Assembly (NCBI GenBank): GCA_036380925.1
Contig: DASVDW010000099.1
Span: forward strand, 1-36,847
DNA length: 36,847 nt
Source: JAICLV01 sp036380925
GTDB taxonomy: Bacteria > Actinomycetota > Actinomycetes > Acidothermales > Acidothermaceae
Direction: 5' to 3'
The notes under the pieces were generated by a model. That model was given only the letters and a program-made list of their open reading frames with translations. It searched no databases and was not told the DNA's origin. Numbering within the stretch: position 1 is the stretch's first letter; each line of letters opens with the position of its first letter. The translations under genes and the position numbers were made by a program. Shown here one piece after another: positions 25,515 through 34,407 of this stretch.

Positions 25515-27049
25515 GGCCGCCGCCAGGTGCGGCCGTCGCGGGCCAGCATCGCGTGCGACGACGCCGGCCCCCACGTGCCGGAGCGATATTGCTCAGGCTG
25601 CCCCTGCGTCGTCCAGAACTCCTCGATCGGGTCGAGTATCTCCCACGACAACTCAACTTCCTCGTGCCGCGGGAACAGTGGGGGGTCGCCGAGGAGCACG
25701 TCGAGCAGCAGCCGCTCGTAGGCCTCTGGGCTGGTCTCCGTGAACGACTCGCCGTAGGCGAAGTCCATGTTGACGTCGCGCACTTCCATCGCGGTGCCCG
25801 GCACCTTCGAGCCAAACCGCATGGTGACGCCTTCGTCGGGCTGGATGCGGATGACCAACGCGTTGTGCCCCAACTCCTCGGTGGCGGTCGCCGCGAACGG
25901 AAGGTGCGGCGCGCTTTGGAACACCAACGCGACCTCGGTCACCCGTCGTCCGAGCCGTTTGCCTGCCCGCAGGTAGAACGGGACACCAGCCCAGCGCCGG
26001 GTGTCGACCTCGAGCTTGACCGCGGCGAAAGTCTCCGTGATCGACGTCGGCGGAATCCCTTGCTCCTCGAGATATCCGCAGACGCGCTCGCCGCCCTGCC
26101 AACCGCCGCTGTATTGGCCGCGCGCGGTGTAGGCCGCCAGGTCGGTCGGAAGCCGCACCGCCGACAGCACCTTCGTCTTCTCCATGCGCAGCGACTGGGC
26201 GTCAAAGCTCACCGGCTCCTCCATGGCCGTGAGCGCCAGCAGTTGCAGCAGGTGGTTTTGAATGACGTCGCGGGCGGCGCCGATGCCGTCGTAGTAGCCG
26301 GCCCGGCCGCCGATGCCGATGTCCTCAGCCATCGTGATCTGGACGTGGTCGACGTAGGAGCGATTCCACAGCGGCTCGAACAGCGTGTTGGCGAAGCGCA
26401 GCGCCAGGATGTTCTGGACGGTCTCCTTGCCGAGGTAGTGGTCGATGCGGAACACCGACTCGGGGGGGAACACCTCGCTCAGCATGTCGTTGAGCTCTCG
26501 CGCGCTTCGCAGGTCGTGCCCGAACGGCTTCTCGACGACGACGCGGCGCCACGCCGTGCTGTCGGAGGTCGACAGTCCCGAGCGCTTCAGTTGCGAGATG
26601 ACGAGGGGGAAGAACCGCGGCGGGATTGACAAGTAGAACGCGTGGTTGCCGCCGGTGCCACGCACCCGGTCCAGGTCTTGAATCGTGCGGGCGAGCGTGT
26701 CGAACGCCTCGTCGTCGTCGAACTCGCCGGGCACAAAGCGAAAACCGTCGGCGAGCTGGTCCCACACCTCCTCGCGAAACGGGGTGCGCGCGTATTGCTT
26801 GACCGCGTCGTGCACGACCTGCGCGAAGTCCTCGTCCGCCCAGTCGCGCCGGGCGAAGCCCACGAGGGCGAACCCGGGCGGCAGCAGGCCGCGGTTGGCG
26901 AGGTCGTAGATGGCCGGCATGAGCTTTTTGCGCGACAGGTCGCCGGTGACGCCGAACAACACGAGCCCGCACGGCCCGGCGACCCGGGGGAGCCGCCGGT
27001 CGCGCGGATCGCGCAGCGGATTGACCACCTCGCCCGCCGCGAGGCTCAT
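25511..27049 (-). CDS. zwf: Glucose-6-phosphate 1-dehydrogenase
   Basis: Zwf oxidises glucose-6-phosphate to 6-phosphogluconolactone with NADP reduction, the committed step of the oxidative pentose-phosphate pathway. It has 512 residues. The coenzyme-binding loop is GVTGDLSRKK (33-42). The conserved EKPFGHDL (173-180) and the substrate-binding active site RIDHYLGK (201-208) are intact, as is FYLRAGKRL. ATG 27049 shares ATGA with the pgi stop, and the TGA shares GTGA with opcA, its assembly factor, so the two partners are translationally coupled. Confidence 0.98.
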   Translation of the reverse strand: MSLAAGEVVNPLRDPRDRRLPRVAGPCGLVLFGVTGDLSRKKLMPAIYDLANRGLLPPGFALVGFARRDWADEDFAQVVHDAVKQYARTPFREEVWDQLADGFRFVPGEFDDDEAFDTLARTIQDLDRVRGTGGNHAFYLSIPPRFFPLVISQLKRSGLSTSDSTAWRRVVVEKPFGHDLRSARELNDMLSEVFPPESVFRIDHYLGKETVQNILALRFANTLFEPLWNRSYVDHVQITMAEDIGIGGRAGYYDGIGAARDVIQNHLLQLLALTAMEEPVSFDAQSLRMEKTKVLSAVRLPTDLAAYTARGQYSGGWQGGERVCGYLEEQGIPPTSITETFAAVKLEVDTRRWAGVPFYLRAGKRLGRRVTEVALVFQSAPHLPFAATATEELGHNALVIRIQPDEGVTMRFGSKVPGTAMEVRDVNMDFAYGESFTETSPEAYERLLLDVLLGDPPLFPRHEEVELSWEILDPIEEFWTTQGQPEQYRSGTWGPASSHAMLARDGRTWRRP

Positions 27050-28683
27050 CGCAACGAACCGGCGGCGTCGAGCAGTTGTTGGATGCCGAGCGTGCGGTCC
27101 TTCAGATGCAGCCGGATCGCCGGCCGGGCACGCTGTTGCAGGGCCCGCAGGTCGCCGAGCGCCTGCGCCATCTGCAACCGGGCGAAGCCGAAGGGGCGGC
27201 CGGGAATCGGCAGGTCGTGCGCCACCGCCCCGGTGATCTGCAGGAACGCGCCGATCTGCGGTCCGCCCTTGTGGTACTGGCCGGTGGAGTGCAAGAACCG
27301 CGGCGCCCAGCCGAACGTCACCGGCCGCTCGGTGTGGCTCGCGAGCGATTTGCGCACCAGCGCGACCGACCCGTCGGCGTGCCGGTCGAGGTAGGCCATC
27401 ACGGCCAGGTAGCCACGGTCCGGAACCGCGCGCAGCAAGGCGGACAGCACGCCTGCCAGGTCGCCGGCGCCGCCCAGCAGAATCGGGTCGTCGGTGTGGA
27501 CGTCGACCGCGCCGTCGGTGAACACCGGCTTGCCTTCGGGCAGCGGACCGTCCCCCGCGGCCGCGAGCAGCTTGTTGGTGTTGTCCTTCGACTCTTGCAC
27601 GTTCGGCTGGTCAAACGGGTTGATCCCGAGCAGCCGGCCGGCCACCGCGGTGGCGTACTCCCACGCGAGGAACTCGGCGCCCAAGTCGCCGGAGACGGTG
27701 ATGCCGTCGATGTGCAAGGCGGTGCCGAGCGTGACGAGTTGGCGGTCGGGCGCCGGTGCGAAGTCGGGCGCCTCGACCGACTCGACGACGACGGGAAGCA
27801 GTCCAGTGCCGAGCTTCCCGGTGGACTCGGCGATCAGCTGCTCCGCCCAGTCGCCGAAACCGGGATGCCGGGAGCCGAAATCGGCCAGGATCACCTTGTC
27901 GCGACCCGCCCGACCGGCCTCGCCCAGTGCGGCGCCCAGCGTCAGGCCGGGGTTGTCGAGGTCGTTGCCCAGGCTCGGCAGCAAGGCTTCCGCGTCACGC
28001 AGCAGGCCCTCGACGTCGACGCCGGCGAGCGCGCTGGGCACCAAGCCGAACGCCGACAGCGCGCTGTATCGGCCGCCGACGTTCGGGTCGGCGAGGAAGA
28101 CCCGGTAACCGGCGTCGCGCGCCAGCTTCTCGAACGGCGAACCAGGGTCGGTGACCACGACGATGCGCTCGGCCGGGTCGATCCCCGCCTCGCGAAACGC
28201 GTGCTCGTAAGCGCGGCGGTGACTGTCGGTCTCGACCGTTCCACCGCTCTTGCTGGACACCACCACGACGGTGTGCTCGATGTCCTCGGCGATCGCGGCC
28301 GCCACCTGCCCCGCGTCGGTCGTGTCAAGCACGGTGAGCCGCACACCCGCGGTCGCCGCGATCACCTCCGGCGCCAGCGAGGAGCCGCCCATGCCGGCGA
28401 GGACGACGCGATGCAGGCCCGCTTCCTCGAACTGCGCGCGCAACTCCGCCAGTTGCGGGATGTACTGCCACGACGTCCGGGGCAGGTCGAGCCAGCCAAG
28501 CCGGATCGCGGCCTCCTCCTGGGCGTCCGGCCCCCACAACGTGGCGTCCTTCGCCGCCAGCTTGGCCGCGAACCCCTCCGCCGCGAGCTCGCGTTCGGCG
28601 TTCTTCGCGGGGCTGACGTAGTCGGCGCCGGTCAGTCTGACATTGACGCCGGCGAACTCGGTCGCCTCGTGCACGTGGGCCAT
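27046..28683 (-). CDS. pgi: Glucose-6-phosphate isomerase
   Basis: Pgi interconverts glucose-6-phosphate and fructose-6-phosphate, joining glycolysis to the pentose-phosphate genes around it. The 545 residues are of the divergent actinobacterial type. The sugar-phosphate-binding loop is SSKSGGTVET (143-152). GMGGSSLAPEV (97-107), ADPNVGGRYSALSAFG and the late PFDQPNVQESKDNTN are the other family blocks. ATG 28683 overlaps the tal stop by one base (TGATG). In many bacteria pgi is elsewhere; placement between tal and zwf occurs in several actinobacterial lineages. Confidence 0.96.
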   Translation of the reverse strand: MAHVHEATEFAGVNVRLTGADYVSPAKNAERELAAEGFAAKLAAKDATLWGPDAQEEAAIRLGWLDLPRTSWQYIPQLAELRAQFEEAGLHRVVLAGMGGSSLAPEVIAATAGVRLTVLDTTDAGQVAAAIAEDIEHTVVVVSSKSGGTVETDSHRRAYEHAFREAGIDPAERIVVVTDPGSPFEKLARDAGYRVFLADPNVGGRYSALSAFGLVPSALAGVDVEGLLRDAEALLPSLGNDLDNPGLTLGAALGEAGRAGRDKVILADFGSRHPGFGDWAEQLIAESTGKLGTGLLPVVVESVEAPDFAPAPDRQLVTLGTALHIDGITVSGDLGAEFLAWEYATAVAGRLLGINPFDQPNVQESKDNTNKLLAAAGDGPLPEGKPVFTDGAVDVHTDDPILLGGAGDLAGVLSALLRAVPDRGYLAVMAYLDRHADGSVALVRKSLASHTERPVTFGWAPRFLHSTGQYHKGGPQIGAFLQITGAVAHDLPIPGRPFGFARLQMAQALGDLRALQQRARPAIRLHLKDRTLGIQQLLDAAGSLR

Positions 28684-29792
28684 CAGCGCCCCGCCTTCTG
28701 CTGAAGTTGCTTCTCGATGGCCGTCGTCAGCTCGCTCCACGACATTGAGAACTTCTCGACGCCCTCGCGCTCAAGCGTTTCGACCACGTCGTCATAGCTA
28801 ATGCCGAGCGAGGCCAACTTGTCGAGCACGCCTTGGGCGTCGGCGTAGTTGCCGCGAATGCTGTCGGTGGGGATTTCACCGTGGTCGTAGGTGGCCTGCA
28901 GCGTCGACTCCGGCATGGTGTTGACGGTGCCCGGCGCCACGAGCTCGGTCACGTAAATCGTGTCGGGCAAGGAAGGGTCTTTGGTGGACGTCGAGGCCCA
29001 CAGCGGGCGCTGCGGCTTCGCACCGGCCGCGGCCAATCGTTGCCAACGCTGGGAGGCGAACTTCTCCTCGTACAGCTTGTACGCCAGCCGCGCGTTCGCG
29101 ACCGCCGCCTTGCCCTTCAGTTCCAGGGCGTCGCCGCCGATTTTCTCCAACCGCTTGTCGACCTCGGTGTCTACGCGGGAGACGAAGAACGACGCGACCG
29201 ACGTGAGCTTCGAGAGGTCGTGCCCTGCCTTGAGCGCGCGTTCCATGCCGTCGAAGAACGCGTCGATGACCGCCTCGTATCGCTGCAGGGAGAAAATCAA
29301 CGTCACGTTGATCGAGATGCCTTCAGCGAGGCCTTGCGCGATCGCCGGCACACCCGCGACCGTGGCCGGGATTTTCACGTAGAGGTTGGGCCTGTCGACC
29401 AGCCACCACAGGGCCCGGGTCTCGGCGATCGTCTTGTCGGTGTCGTGCGCGATGTCGGGGGAGACCTCGATGGACACCCGACCGTCGACGCCGTCGCTCG
29501 CGTCGTACACGGGGCGCAGCACGTCGCACGCCCACCTGATGTCGAACGCCGTGATGGCCCGCATCGCCTCTCCGACGTCGACGCCACGCACGCCGAGGTC
29601 GTGCACCTGCTCTTTGTACAGTTCGCTCTTCTCAATCGACTTGGCGAAAATCGTCGGGTTGGACGTCACACCGACAACGTGGCGGTCGCGGACGAGGTCG
29701 GCGAGGTTGCCGGACTGCAATCGGTCCCGGCTGATGTCATCGATCCACACCGAGACGCCGGCCGCCGACAGTTGTGCGAGCGCGTCAGTCAT
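28683..29792 (-). CDS. tal: Transaldolase
   Basis: Transaldolase transfers a three-carbon dihydroxyacetone unit between sedoheptulose-7-phosphate and glyceraldehyde-3-phosphate in the non-oxidative pentose-phosphate branch. The 369 residues fit the long actinobacterial form. GVTSNPTIF (41-49) is the N-terminal signature and Lys140 in NLYVKIPAT is the Schiff-base residue. ATG 29792 has AAAGGA about 6 nt upstream. It follows tkt by 53 nt and its stop overlaps pgi. A small intercistronic hairpin precedes it. Confidence 0.97.
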   Translation of the reverse strand: MTDALAQLSAAGVSVWIDDISRDRLQSGNLADLVRDRHVVGVTSNPTIFAKSIEKSELYKEQVHDLGVRGVDVGEAMRAITAFDIRWACDVLRPVYDASDGVDGRVSIEVSPDIAHDTDKTIAETRALWWLVDRPNLYVKIPATVAGVPAIAQGLAEGISINVTLIFSLQRYEAVIDAFFDGMERALKAGHDLSKLTSVASFFVSRVDTEVDKRLEKIGGDALELKGKAAVANARLAYKLYEEKFASQRWQRLAAAGAKPQRPLWASTSTKDPSLPDTIYVTELVAPGTVNTMPESTLQATYDHGEIPTDSIRGNYADAQGVLDKLASLGISYDDVVETLEREGVEKFSMSWSELTTAIEKQLQQKAGR

Positions 29793-29810
29793 GTTGTTCC
29801 TTTCGTCGCG

Positions 29811-29826
29811 GACCGGGGAGCCGGTT
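29811..29826 (-). other. Small stem-loop between tkt and tal
   Basis: GACCGG-GGAG-CCGGTT on the plus strand gives a six-position stem (one G-U) around a tetraloop, in the 53-nt tkt-tal gap. It may influence mRNA processing at the only non-overlapping junction of the operon. Confidence 0.3.
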
Positions 29827-29845
29827 CCACACTTGAGTCTCTTCT

Positions 29846-31963
29846 TCAGTTTCCGGTCGTCGACCCTGGGATGCCACGCACCCGCGACAAGCTCGCGTGC
29901 GCCGCGGCGACGACCCGATCGGCGGTCAGCCCGAACTGCTCGTAGAGGACCTGGTAGGCGGCGCTCGCGCCGTAATGCTCGATCGACACGCACTCGCCGT
30001 GATCGCCGACAAAGTCGCGCCAGCCCATCGCGACGGCCGCCTCGATCGAAACCCGCGCCTTCACGCGCGGTGGCAGCACCTCTTGGCGGTAGGCGTCGGT
30101 CTGCTCGAGGAACCACTCCCGGCAGGGCATCGACACCACGCGGGTCGGCGTGCCCTCGGCTTCGAGCAGGTCCCTTGCGGCCAAGGCGATCTGCACCTCC
30201 GAGCCGGTTGCGATGATGAGCACCTCAGGCGCCCCGCTGCCGGCCTCCGCCAGCACGTACGCGCCCTTCGCGACGCCCTCCGCCGACGCGAGGTCGGTGC
30301 GGTCGAACACCGGCAGGTTCTGCCGCGACAGGCAAAGCCCGGCCGGACGGTCGGTGTGCTCGATGACGGTGCGCCAGGCCACGGTGGTCTCGTTGGCGTC
30401 GGCGGGCCGCACGACGTCGAGGCCTGGGATCGCCCGCAGCGCGGCGAGATGCTCGATCGGCTGGTGAGTCGGACCGTCCTCGCCGAGGCCGATCGAGTCG
30501 TGCGTCCACACGTAGGTCACCGGCAGCTTCATGAGCGCGGCGAGCCGCACGGCGGCGCGCATGTAGTCGCTGAACACGAGGAACGTGCCGCCGAACACGC
30601 GGGTGGCGCCGTGCAGCGTGATGCCGTTCATGATCGCGCCCATGGCGTGCTCGCGGATGCCGAAGTGCAGCACCCGGCCGTAGGGGTCGCCGCCATGTGC
30701 TGGGGGCAGGAACGAGCCGCCGTGCTCGATGTCGGTGAGGTTGGACTCCGCGAGGTCGGCGGATCCGCCCCACAACTCGGGCAGCTTCGCGGCCAGCGCC
30801 TGGATCACCTGACCGGAGGCCTTGCGGGTCGAGACCGCCTTGTCGGCCTCGAACGACGGCAGCTCGGCGTCCCAGCCGGCCGGCAGTCGCCGGGCCAGCA
30901 CCCGGTCGAGCTCGGCGGCGCGCTCCGAATTGGCCGCCCGCCACGCGTCGAACCGCTCGGTCCACTCCTTGTTCAACGCGCGGCCGCGGTCGACGACCTC
31001 GCGCGCGTGCGCGAGCACGTCGTCCGGCACGAAGAACTTCTTCTCGGGGTCGAAGCCGAGCACCTTCTTGGTGGCGGCGACTTCCGCGGCGCCAAGGGCC
31101 GAACCATGCGACTTGCCGGTGTTCTGCGCGGTCGGGGCCGGCCAGGCGATGATCGAGCGGACGACGACGAGGCTGGGCTTGTCGGTGGTGTCGCGCGCGG
31201 TGACCAACGCGTTGTGCAAAGCCTGGACGTCGTTGACGTCGTCGACATGCTGCACGTGCCAGCCGTACGCCTCGTAGCGCTTGCCGACGTCCTCCGAAAA
31301 CGCGACGCGCGTGTCGCCTTCGATCGAGATGTGGTTGTCGTCGTACAACAGCACGAGGTTGCCGAGTTGCTGGTGGCCGGCGACGCTCGCCGCCTCCGCC
31401 TGCACGCCTTCCTGCATGTCGCCGTCGGAGCAGAACGCCCAGATCGTGTGGTCGAAAACGCTTTGCCCGGGCGCGGTGTCGGGGTCGAACATGCCGCGCT
31501 CGCGGCGGGCGGCCATCGCCATGCCGACGGCGTTGCCGACGCCCTGGCCGAGCGGGCCGGTGGTGGTCTCGACTCCGGCCGTGTGGCCGTGCTCCGGGTG
31601 GCCAGGCGTGAGCGAACCCCACTGGCGGTAGTGCTCGATGTCCTCGATCGTCAGGCCGTAGCCGGACAGGAACAGCTGGATGTACAGCGTCAGACTCGAG
31701 TGCCCGCACGACAACACGAACCGGTCGCGCCCGACCCAGCCCGGGTCGGTCGGGTCGTGGCGCAGCAGCCGCTGGAAGAGCAGGTACGCGGCGGGCGCGA
31801 GGCTCATCGCGGTGCCGGGGTGGCCTGAACCGGCCGCCTCGACCGCGTCCATCGCAAGGGCGCGGACCACGTCGACCGCGGTCTTGTCGAGATCGCTCCA
31901 CTCGAGGCCGGACGACGAGCTAGAGACGGGACGGGACTTGCTTTGCTCGGCCACGGGTGTCAT
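29846..31963 (-). CDS. tkt: Transketolase
   Basis: Transketolase moves two-carbon ketol units between sugar phosphates with thiamine diphosphate. The 705 residues include an N-terminal Ser-rich lead of about 20, then GSGHPG (His48), the diphosphate/metal motif CSDGDMQEG ... NHISI, and the pyrimidine domain with FGIREHAMG and DSIGLGEDGPTHQPIEHL. It is first gene of the pentose-phosphate operon. The start is ambiguous: ATG 31963 has AGGAG only 2 nt away, while GTG at codon 4 would give spacing 11. Four 10-bp tandem repeats sit directly before the Shine-Dalgarno and probably take part in control. Confidence 0.97.
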   Translation of the reverse strand: MTPVAEQSKSRPVSSSSSGLEWSDLDKTAVDVVRALAMDAVEAAGSGHPGTAMSLAPAAYLLFQRLLRHDPTDPGWVGRDRFVLSCGHSSLTLYIQLFLSGYGLTIEDIEHYRQWGSLTPGHPEHGHTAGVETTTGPLGQGVGNAVGMAMAARRERGMFDPDTAPGQSVFDHTIWAFCSDGDMQEGVQAEAASVAGHQQLGNLVLLYDDNHISIEGDTRVAFSEDVGKRYEAYGWHVQHVDDVNDVQALHNALVTARDTTDKPSLVVVRSIIAWPAPTAQNTGKSHGSALGAAEVAATKKVLGFDPEKKFFVPDDVLAHAREVVDRGRALNKEWTERFDAWRAANSERAAELDRVLARRLPAGWDAELPSFEADKAVSTRKASGQVIQALAAKLPELWGGSADLAESNLTDIEHGGSFLPPAHGGDPYGRVLHFGIREHAMGAIMNGITLHGATRVFGGTFLVFSDYMRAAVRLAALMKLPVTYVWTHDSIGLGEDGPTHQPIEHLAALRAIPGLDVVRPADANETTVAWRTVIEHTDRPAGLCLSRQNLPVFDRTDLASAEGVAKGAYVLAEAGSGAPEVLIIATGSEVQIALAARDLLEAEGTPTRVVSMPCREWFLEQTDAYRQEVLPPRVKARVSIEAAVAMGWRDFVGDHGECVSIEHYGASAAYQVLYEQFGLTADRVVAAAHASLSRVRGIPGSTTGN

Positions 31964-31970
31964 CGCTCCT

Positions 31971-32010
31971 CTGGACAGCTCTTGACAGCTTTCGACAGCT
32001 ATGGACAGCG
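31971..32010 (-). repeat. Four 10-bp tandem repeats in the tkt leader
   Basis: Read on the plus strand the units are CTGGACAGCT, CTTGACAGCT, TTCGACAGCT and ATGGACAGCG: an invariant GACAGC core in exact 10-bp register. On the minus strand they read AGCTGTC-NNN and abut the tkt Shine-Dalgarno. Helical phasing suggests repeated protein contacts; RNA-level function is also possible. Confidence 0.9.
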
Positions 32011-32050
32011 CCGGGTGGCGCCAAAAAATGCCCGGGTGATCTCGTCCGTC

Positions 32051-32056
32051 AGCCTA
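32051..32056 (-). promoter_or_regulatory. Candidate -10 box of the tkt operon
   Basis: On the minus strand TAGGCT fits TANNNT, about 88 nt before the tkt ATG, so the tandem repeats would fall within the transcribed leader. No good -35 is visible. Confidence 0.3.
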
Positions 32057-32117
32057 TCCAGCCGGTGCGCCCGCAGGCAGGTCTGGTCGGGCGCGAAGCC
32101 GGTCCGACCCGGATCGC

Positions 32118-32123
32118 TAGGAT
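32118..32123 (+). promoter_or_regulatory. Candidate -10 box of ctaB
   Basis: TAGGAT fits TANNNT and lies 62 nt before the ctaB GTG in the divergent tkt-ctaB gap. No clear -35 is seen. Confidence 0.35.
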
Positions 32124-32185
32124 GCAGGGGCGGCGGCGGAAAGTCGCCGAACGTTTGAGAACCCTCACCGGCGAAAGCGGAGCGC

Positions 32186-33121
32186 GTGTCACTCATCGCC
32201 GAGCGGCTGCACGCGGGAGCGAAGGCCCCGCGTCATCGGCGGTTGTCCGATGTGGTGCGCGCCTACGTGGCGTTGACCAAGCCCCGTATCATCGAGCTGC
32301 TGCTGGTCACCACGGTTCCGGCGATGATCCTCGCCGAGCGCGGCATGCCGTCACTTTGGCTGGTCGCGGCGACGTTGGTCGGCGGCACGTTCGCGGCGGG
32401 CAGCGCCAACACCATCAACTGCTACGTCGACCGCGACATCGACCAGATCATGCGCCGGACCGCGCGTCGTCCACTGGCGAAGCACGTCGTGTCGCCGGCG
32501 AACGCGTTGCGGTTCGGGATCGCGCTCGGCGTCGCCGCGACCCTGTTGATGGGCTTCGTCGTCAACTGGCCGTCGGCGCTGCTGTGCGACGGCGCCATCT
32601 TGGTCTACGTCTTCGTCTACACGCTCGGGCTGAAGCGGCGAACCCCGTCCAACATCGTCATCGGCGGCGCGGCGGGCTGCTTTCCCGTGCTGGTCGGCTG
32701 GGCGGCGGTCACCGGGGGAGTCGACTGGCCCGCGTTCGTGCTGTTCGGCGTGATCTTCGCCTGGACGCCGCCGCACTTTTGGGCGCTCGCCATGAAGTTT
32801 CGTGACGACTACGCGGCGGCCGGCGTGCCGATGCTGCCGGTGGTCGCCGAGCCCACCGTGGTCGCCCGCAAGATCCTCTTCTACTCGTATGTGATGGTGG
32901 GCATCTCGCTGCTGCTGGGGCCGATCGGGCACGCCGGCCTGCCGTATCTCGCGTTCGCCACGCTGCTGGGCGGGTGGTTCCTGGTCGAAGCCCATCGATT
33001 GTCGGCGCGGGCGCGCGCCGGCGCCGATCCAAAGCCGATGCGGCTGTTCCACATGTCGATCAGCTATTTGACGCTGCTGTTCGCCGCGGTCGCGGTCGGG
33101 CAGTTCCTTCCGCTGCGTTAA
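32186..33121 (+). CDS. ctaB: Protoheme IX farnesyltransferase (heme O synthase)
   Basis: CtaB attaches farnesyl to protoheme to make heme O, a precursor of the heme of aa3-type terminal oxidases. The 311-residue polytopic membrane protein belongs to the UbiA prenyltransferase superfamily. The Mg-prenyl-diphosphate motif is N78-xxx-D82-xxx-D86 in NCYVDRDIDQIMRRT. The family pieces ALTKPR (29-34), LKRRTPSNIVIGG and WTPPHFWALAM are present. About eight to nine hydrophobic helices are predicted by eye. GTG 32186 has only a weak CGGAGC upstream. Divergence from tkt is the common actinobacterial layout. It converges with the ROK gene 30 nt away. Confidence 0.97.
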   Translation: MSLIAERLHAGAKAPRHRRLSDVVRAYVALTKPRIIELLLVTTVPAMILAERGMPSLWLVAATLVGGTFAAGSANTINCYVDRDIDQIMRRTARRPLAKHVVSPANALRFGIALGVAATLLMGFVVNWPSALLCDGAILVYVFVYTLGLKRRTPSNIVIGGAAGCFPVLVGWAAVTGGVDWPAFVLFGVIFAWTPPHFWALAMKFRDDYAAAGVPMLPVVAEPTVVARKILFYSYVMVGISLLLGPIGHAGLPYLAFATLLGGWFLVEAHRLSARARAGADPKPMRLFHMSISYLTLLFAAVAVGQFLPLR

Positions 33122-33159
33122 CGGCTCAGGCCGCTCCGCGGTGTGCGCGGCTCAGGCCG
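33122..33159. terminator. Repeat and hairpin between convergent ctaB and ROK genes
   Basis: CGGCTCAGGCCG occurs twice (33122-33133 and 33148-33159); the second copy contains the ROK stop codon. Between them CCGCG-GTGTG-CGCGG (33136-33150) forms a five-pair stem. It may end transcription from both sides. Confidence 0.4.
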
Positions 33160-34372
33160 GTTTGACGATCGGCTGGGGCGACGCCTCCAACGGGCTGATG
33201 TCGAGCGGGTCGGCGAGGAGGGATTCGAACGCGAGCTCCGCGGCGCCGACCACCGCGGAGTCCTCGCCGAGGCCCGATGCCACGACCGGCACCGGATGCC
33301 GGCTGGTGAGGGTGGTCAAGGACGCGAGTTCGGCCTGCAGGCCTGGGCCGACCGCAGGCAGCATCCCCGCCAGCGTGCCGCCCAGAATCACCAACTCGGT
33401 GTCGAGGATGTTCACCAGCGAGGCCAGTCCCCGGGCCAGCCAGACGACGATCTGGCGCAGCCCGGCCACCGCGGCCGGCTCGCCTCGCCCGGCCGCGGAG
33501 AACACCTCGTGCAGGCCTGCTCGACCCGCGTCGCGCGGCCGACCGCAGGCCAGCAGAACCGACTCCTCGCCCACCTCGGTCTCGAAACAACCACGGCTGC
33601 CGCACCGGCACGGCCGCCCGTCCGGGTTGACCATCATGTGGCCGATTTCGCCTGCGTAGCCACAAGAACCGAGCAAGATCCGACCGTCGATGATGATCCC
33701 GCCGCCAACGCCGACGTCGCCACTGACGAAGAGCAGGTTGTCGACGCCCTGTCCGGCGCCCCGCAGGTGTTCGGCAAGACCGCCGAGGTCGCCGTCGTTG
33801 CCGACACTCACCGGGACGTCGAATCCCAACCGGTCGGCGAGCAGCCGGCCGAACGGCACCTCCCGCCACCCGAGGTTCGGCGCCAGCTCGACCCAACCGT
33901 CGCCGCCCTGGACGAGTCCGGGCACCGCGACGCCGACGCCGACCAGCCGCCCGCCCACCTGCGAGTCGAGGTCGGCGAGCTCGGTGGACAGCCGTTCGAC
34001 GATGACTTCGACCGGTGAGGGAGAGGTGCTCACGTACTCGCGGCGGGCCAGAATCGCGCCACCCAAGCCGACGACGGCGACGGTGGTCGTGTCGACACCC
34101 AGCTCGGCCGCGAGCACGTGCACGGTGTCGGACCGCGGCACGACGACGTGCGAGGGACGCCCGGCGCGCGCCGCGGTGTCAGGGATCGTCTCGCTGACCA
34201 GGTCGCGGTCGACCAGCTCTCCGACCAACGCCTTGATCGTGCTGCGATTCAATCCCATCGTGCCGGTCAGCTCCGCGCGGGACTGGGAGCCGTGAACGTG
34301 CAGTTCGTGGAGCAGTGTGCTGACGTTGCGGCGCCGCACTTCCTCCTGTGTTGCTCCGCCGCTGGTGCTCAT
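33152..34372 (-). CDS. ROK-family transcriptional regulator (NagC/XylR type)
   Basis: This 406-residue sugar-responsive repressor has an N-terminal winged helix (about 10-60; SRAELTGTMGLNRSTIKALVGELV) that would bind an operator. The ROK sugar-binding domain keeps the ND pair (192-193), ExGH (242-245), and the zinc site His245/Cys255/Cys257/Cys262 in CRCGSRGC. The usual kinase phosphate loop DxGGT reads ELGVDTTT, so it is not expected to phosphorylate sugar. It follows the XylG/XylH-like transporter genes on the same strand after 50 nt and presumably controls them. A palindrome (34395-34407) lies in that gap. The inducer is not deducible. ATG 34372 has no good Shine-Dalgarno. Confidence 0.93.
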   Translation of the reverse strand: MSTSGGATQEEVRRRNVSTLLHELHVHGSQSRAELTGTMGLNRSTIKALVGELVDRDLVSETIPDTAARAGRPSHVVVPRSDTVHVLAAELGVDTTTVAVVGLGGAILARREYVSTSPSPVEVIVERLSTELADLDSQVGGRLVGVGVAVPGLVQGGDGWVELAPNLGWREVPFGRLLADRLGFDVPVSVGNDGDLGGLAEHLRGAGQGVDNLLFVSGDVGVGGGIIIDGRILLGSCGYAGEIGHMMVNPDGRPCRCGSRGCFETEVGEESVLLACGRPRDAGRAGLHEVFSAAGRGEPAAVAGLRQIVVWLARGLASLVNILDTELVILGGTLAGMLPAVGPGLQAELASLTTLTSRHPVPVVASGLGEDSAVVGAAELAFESLLADPLDISPLEASPQPIVKPA

Positions 34373-34394
34373 TAGCGTTCGGCCTGCAATCTCT

Positions 34395-34407
34395 CGACCG
34401 CCGGTCG
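34395..34407. promoter_or_regulatory. 13-bp palindrome between permease and ROK genes
   Basis: CGACCG-C-CGGTCG is a perfect 6-1-6 inverted repeat, 23 nt before the ROK start on the minus strand. It could be an autoregulatory operator or a small intercistronic signal; the 1-base centre argues against a hairpin. Confidence 0.35.

Noticed and set aside
29846..31963. Long plus-strand frames opposite tkt (for example 29897-31828)
   Set aside because: They are antisense shadows of a transketolase with complete motifs.
31982..31987. TTGACA as a plus-strand -35 box for ctaB
   Set aside because: It is part of the 10-bp repeat array and has no -10 at 16-19 bp; the TAGGAT near 32118 is far too distant.
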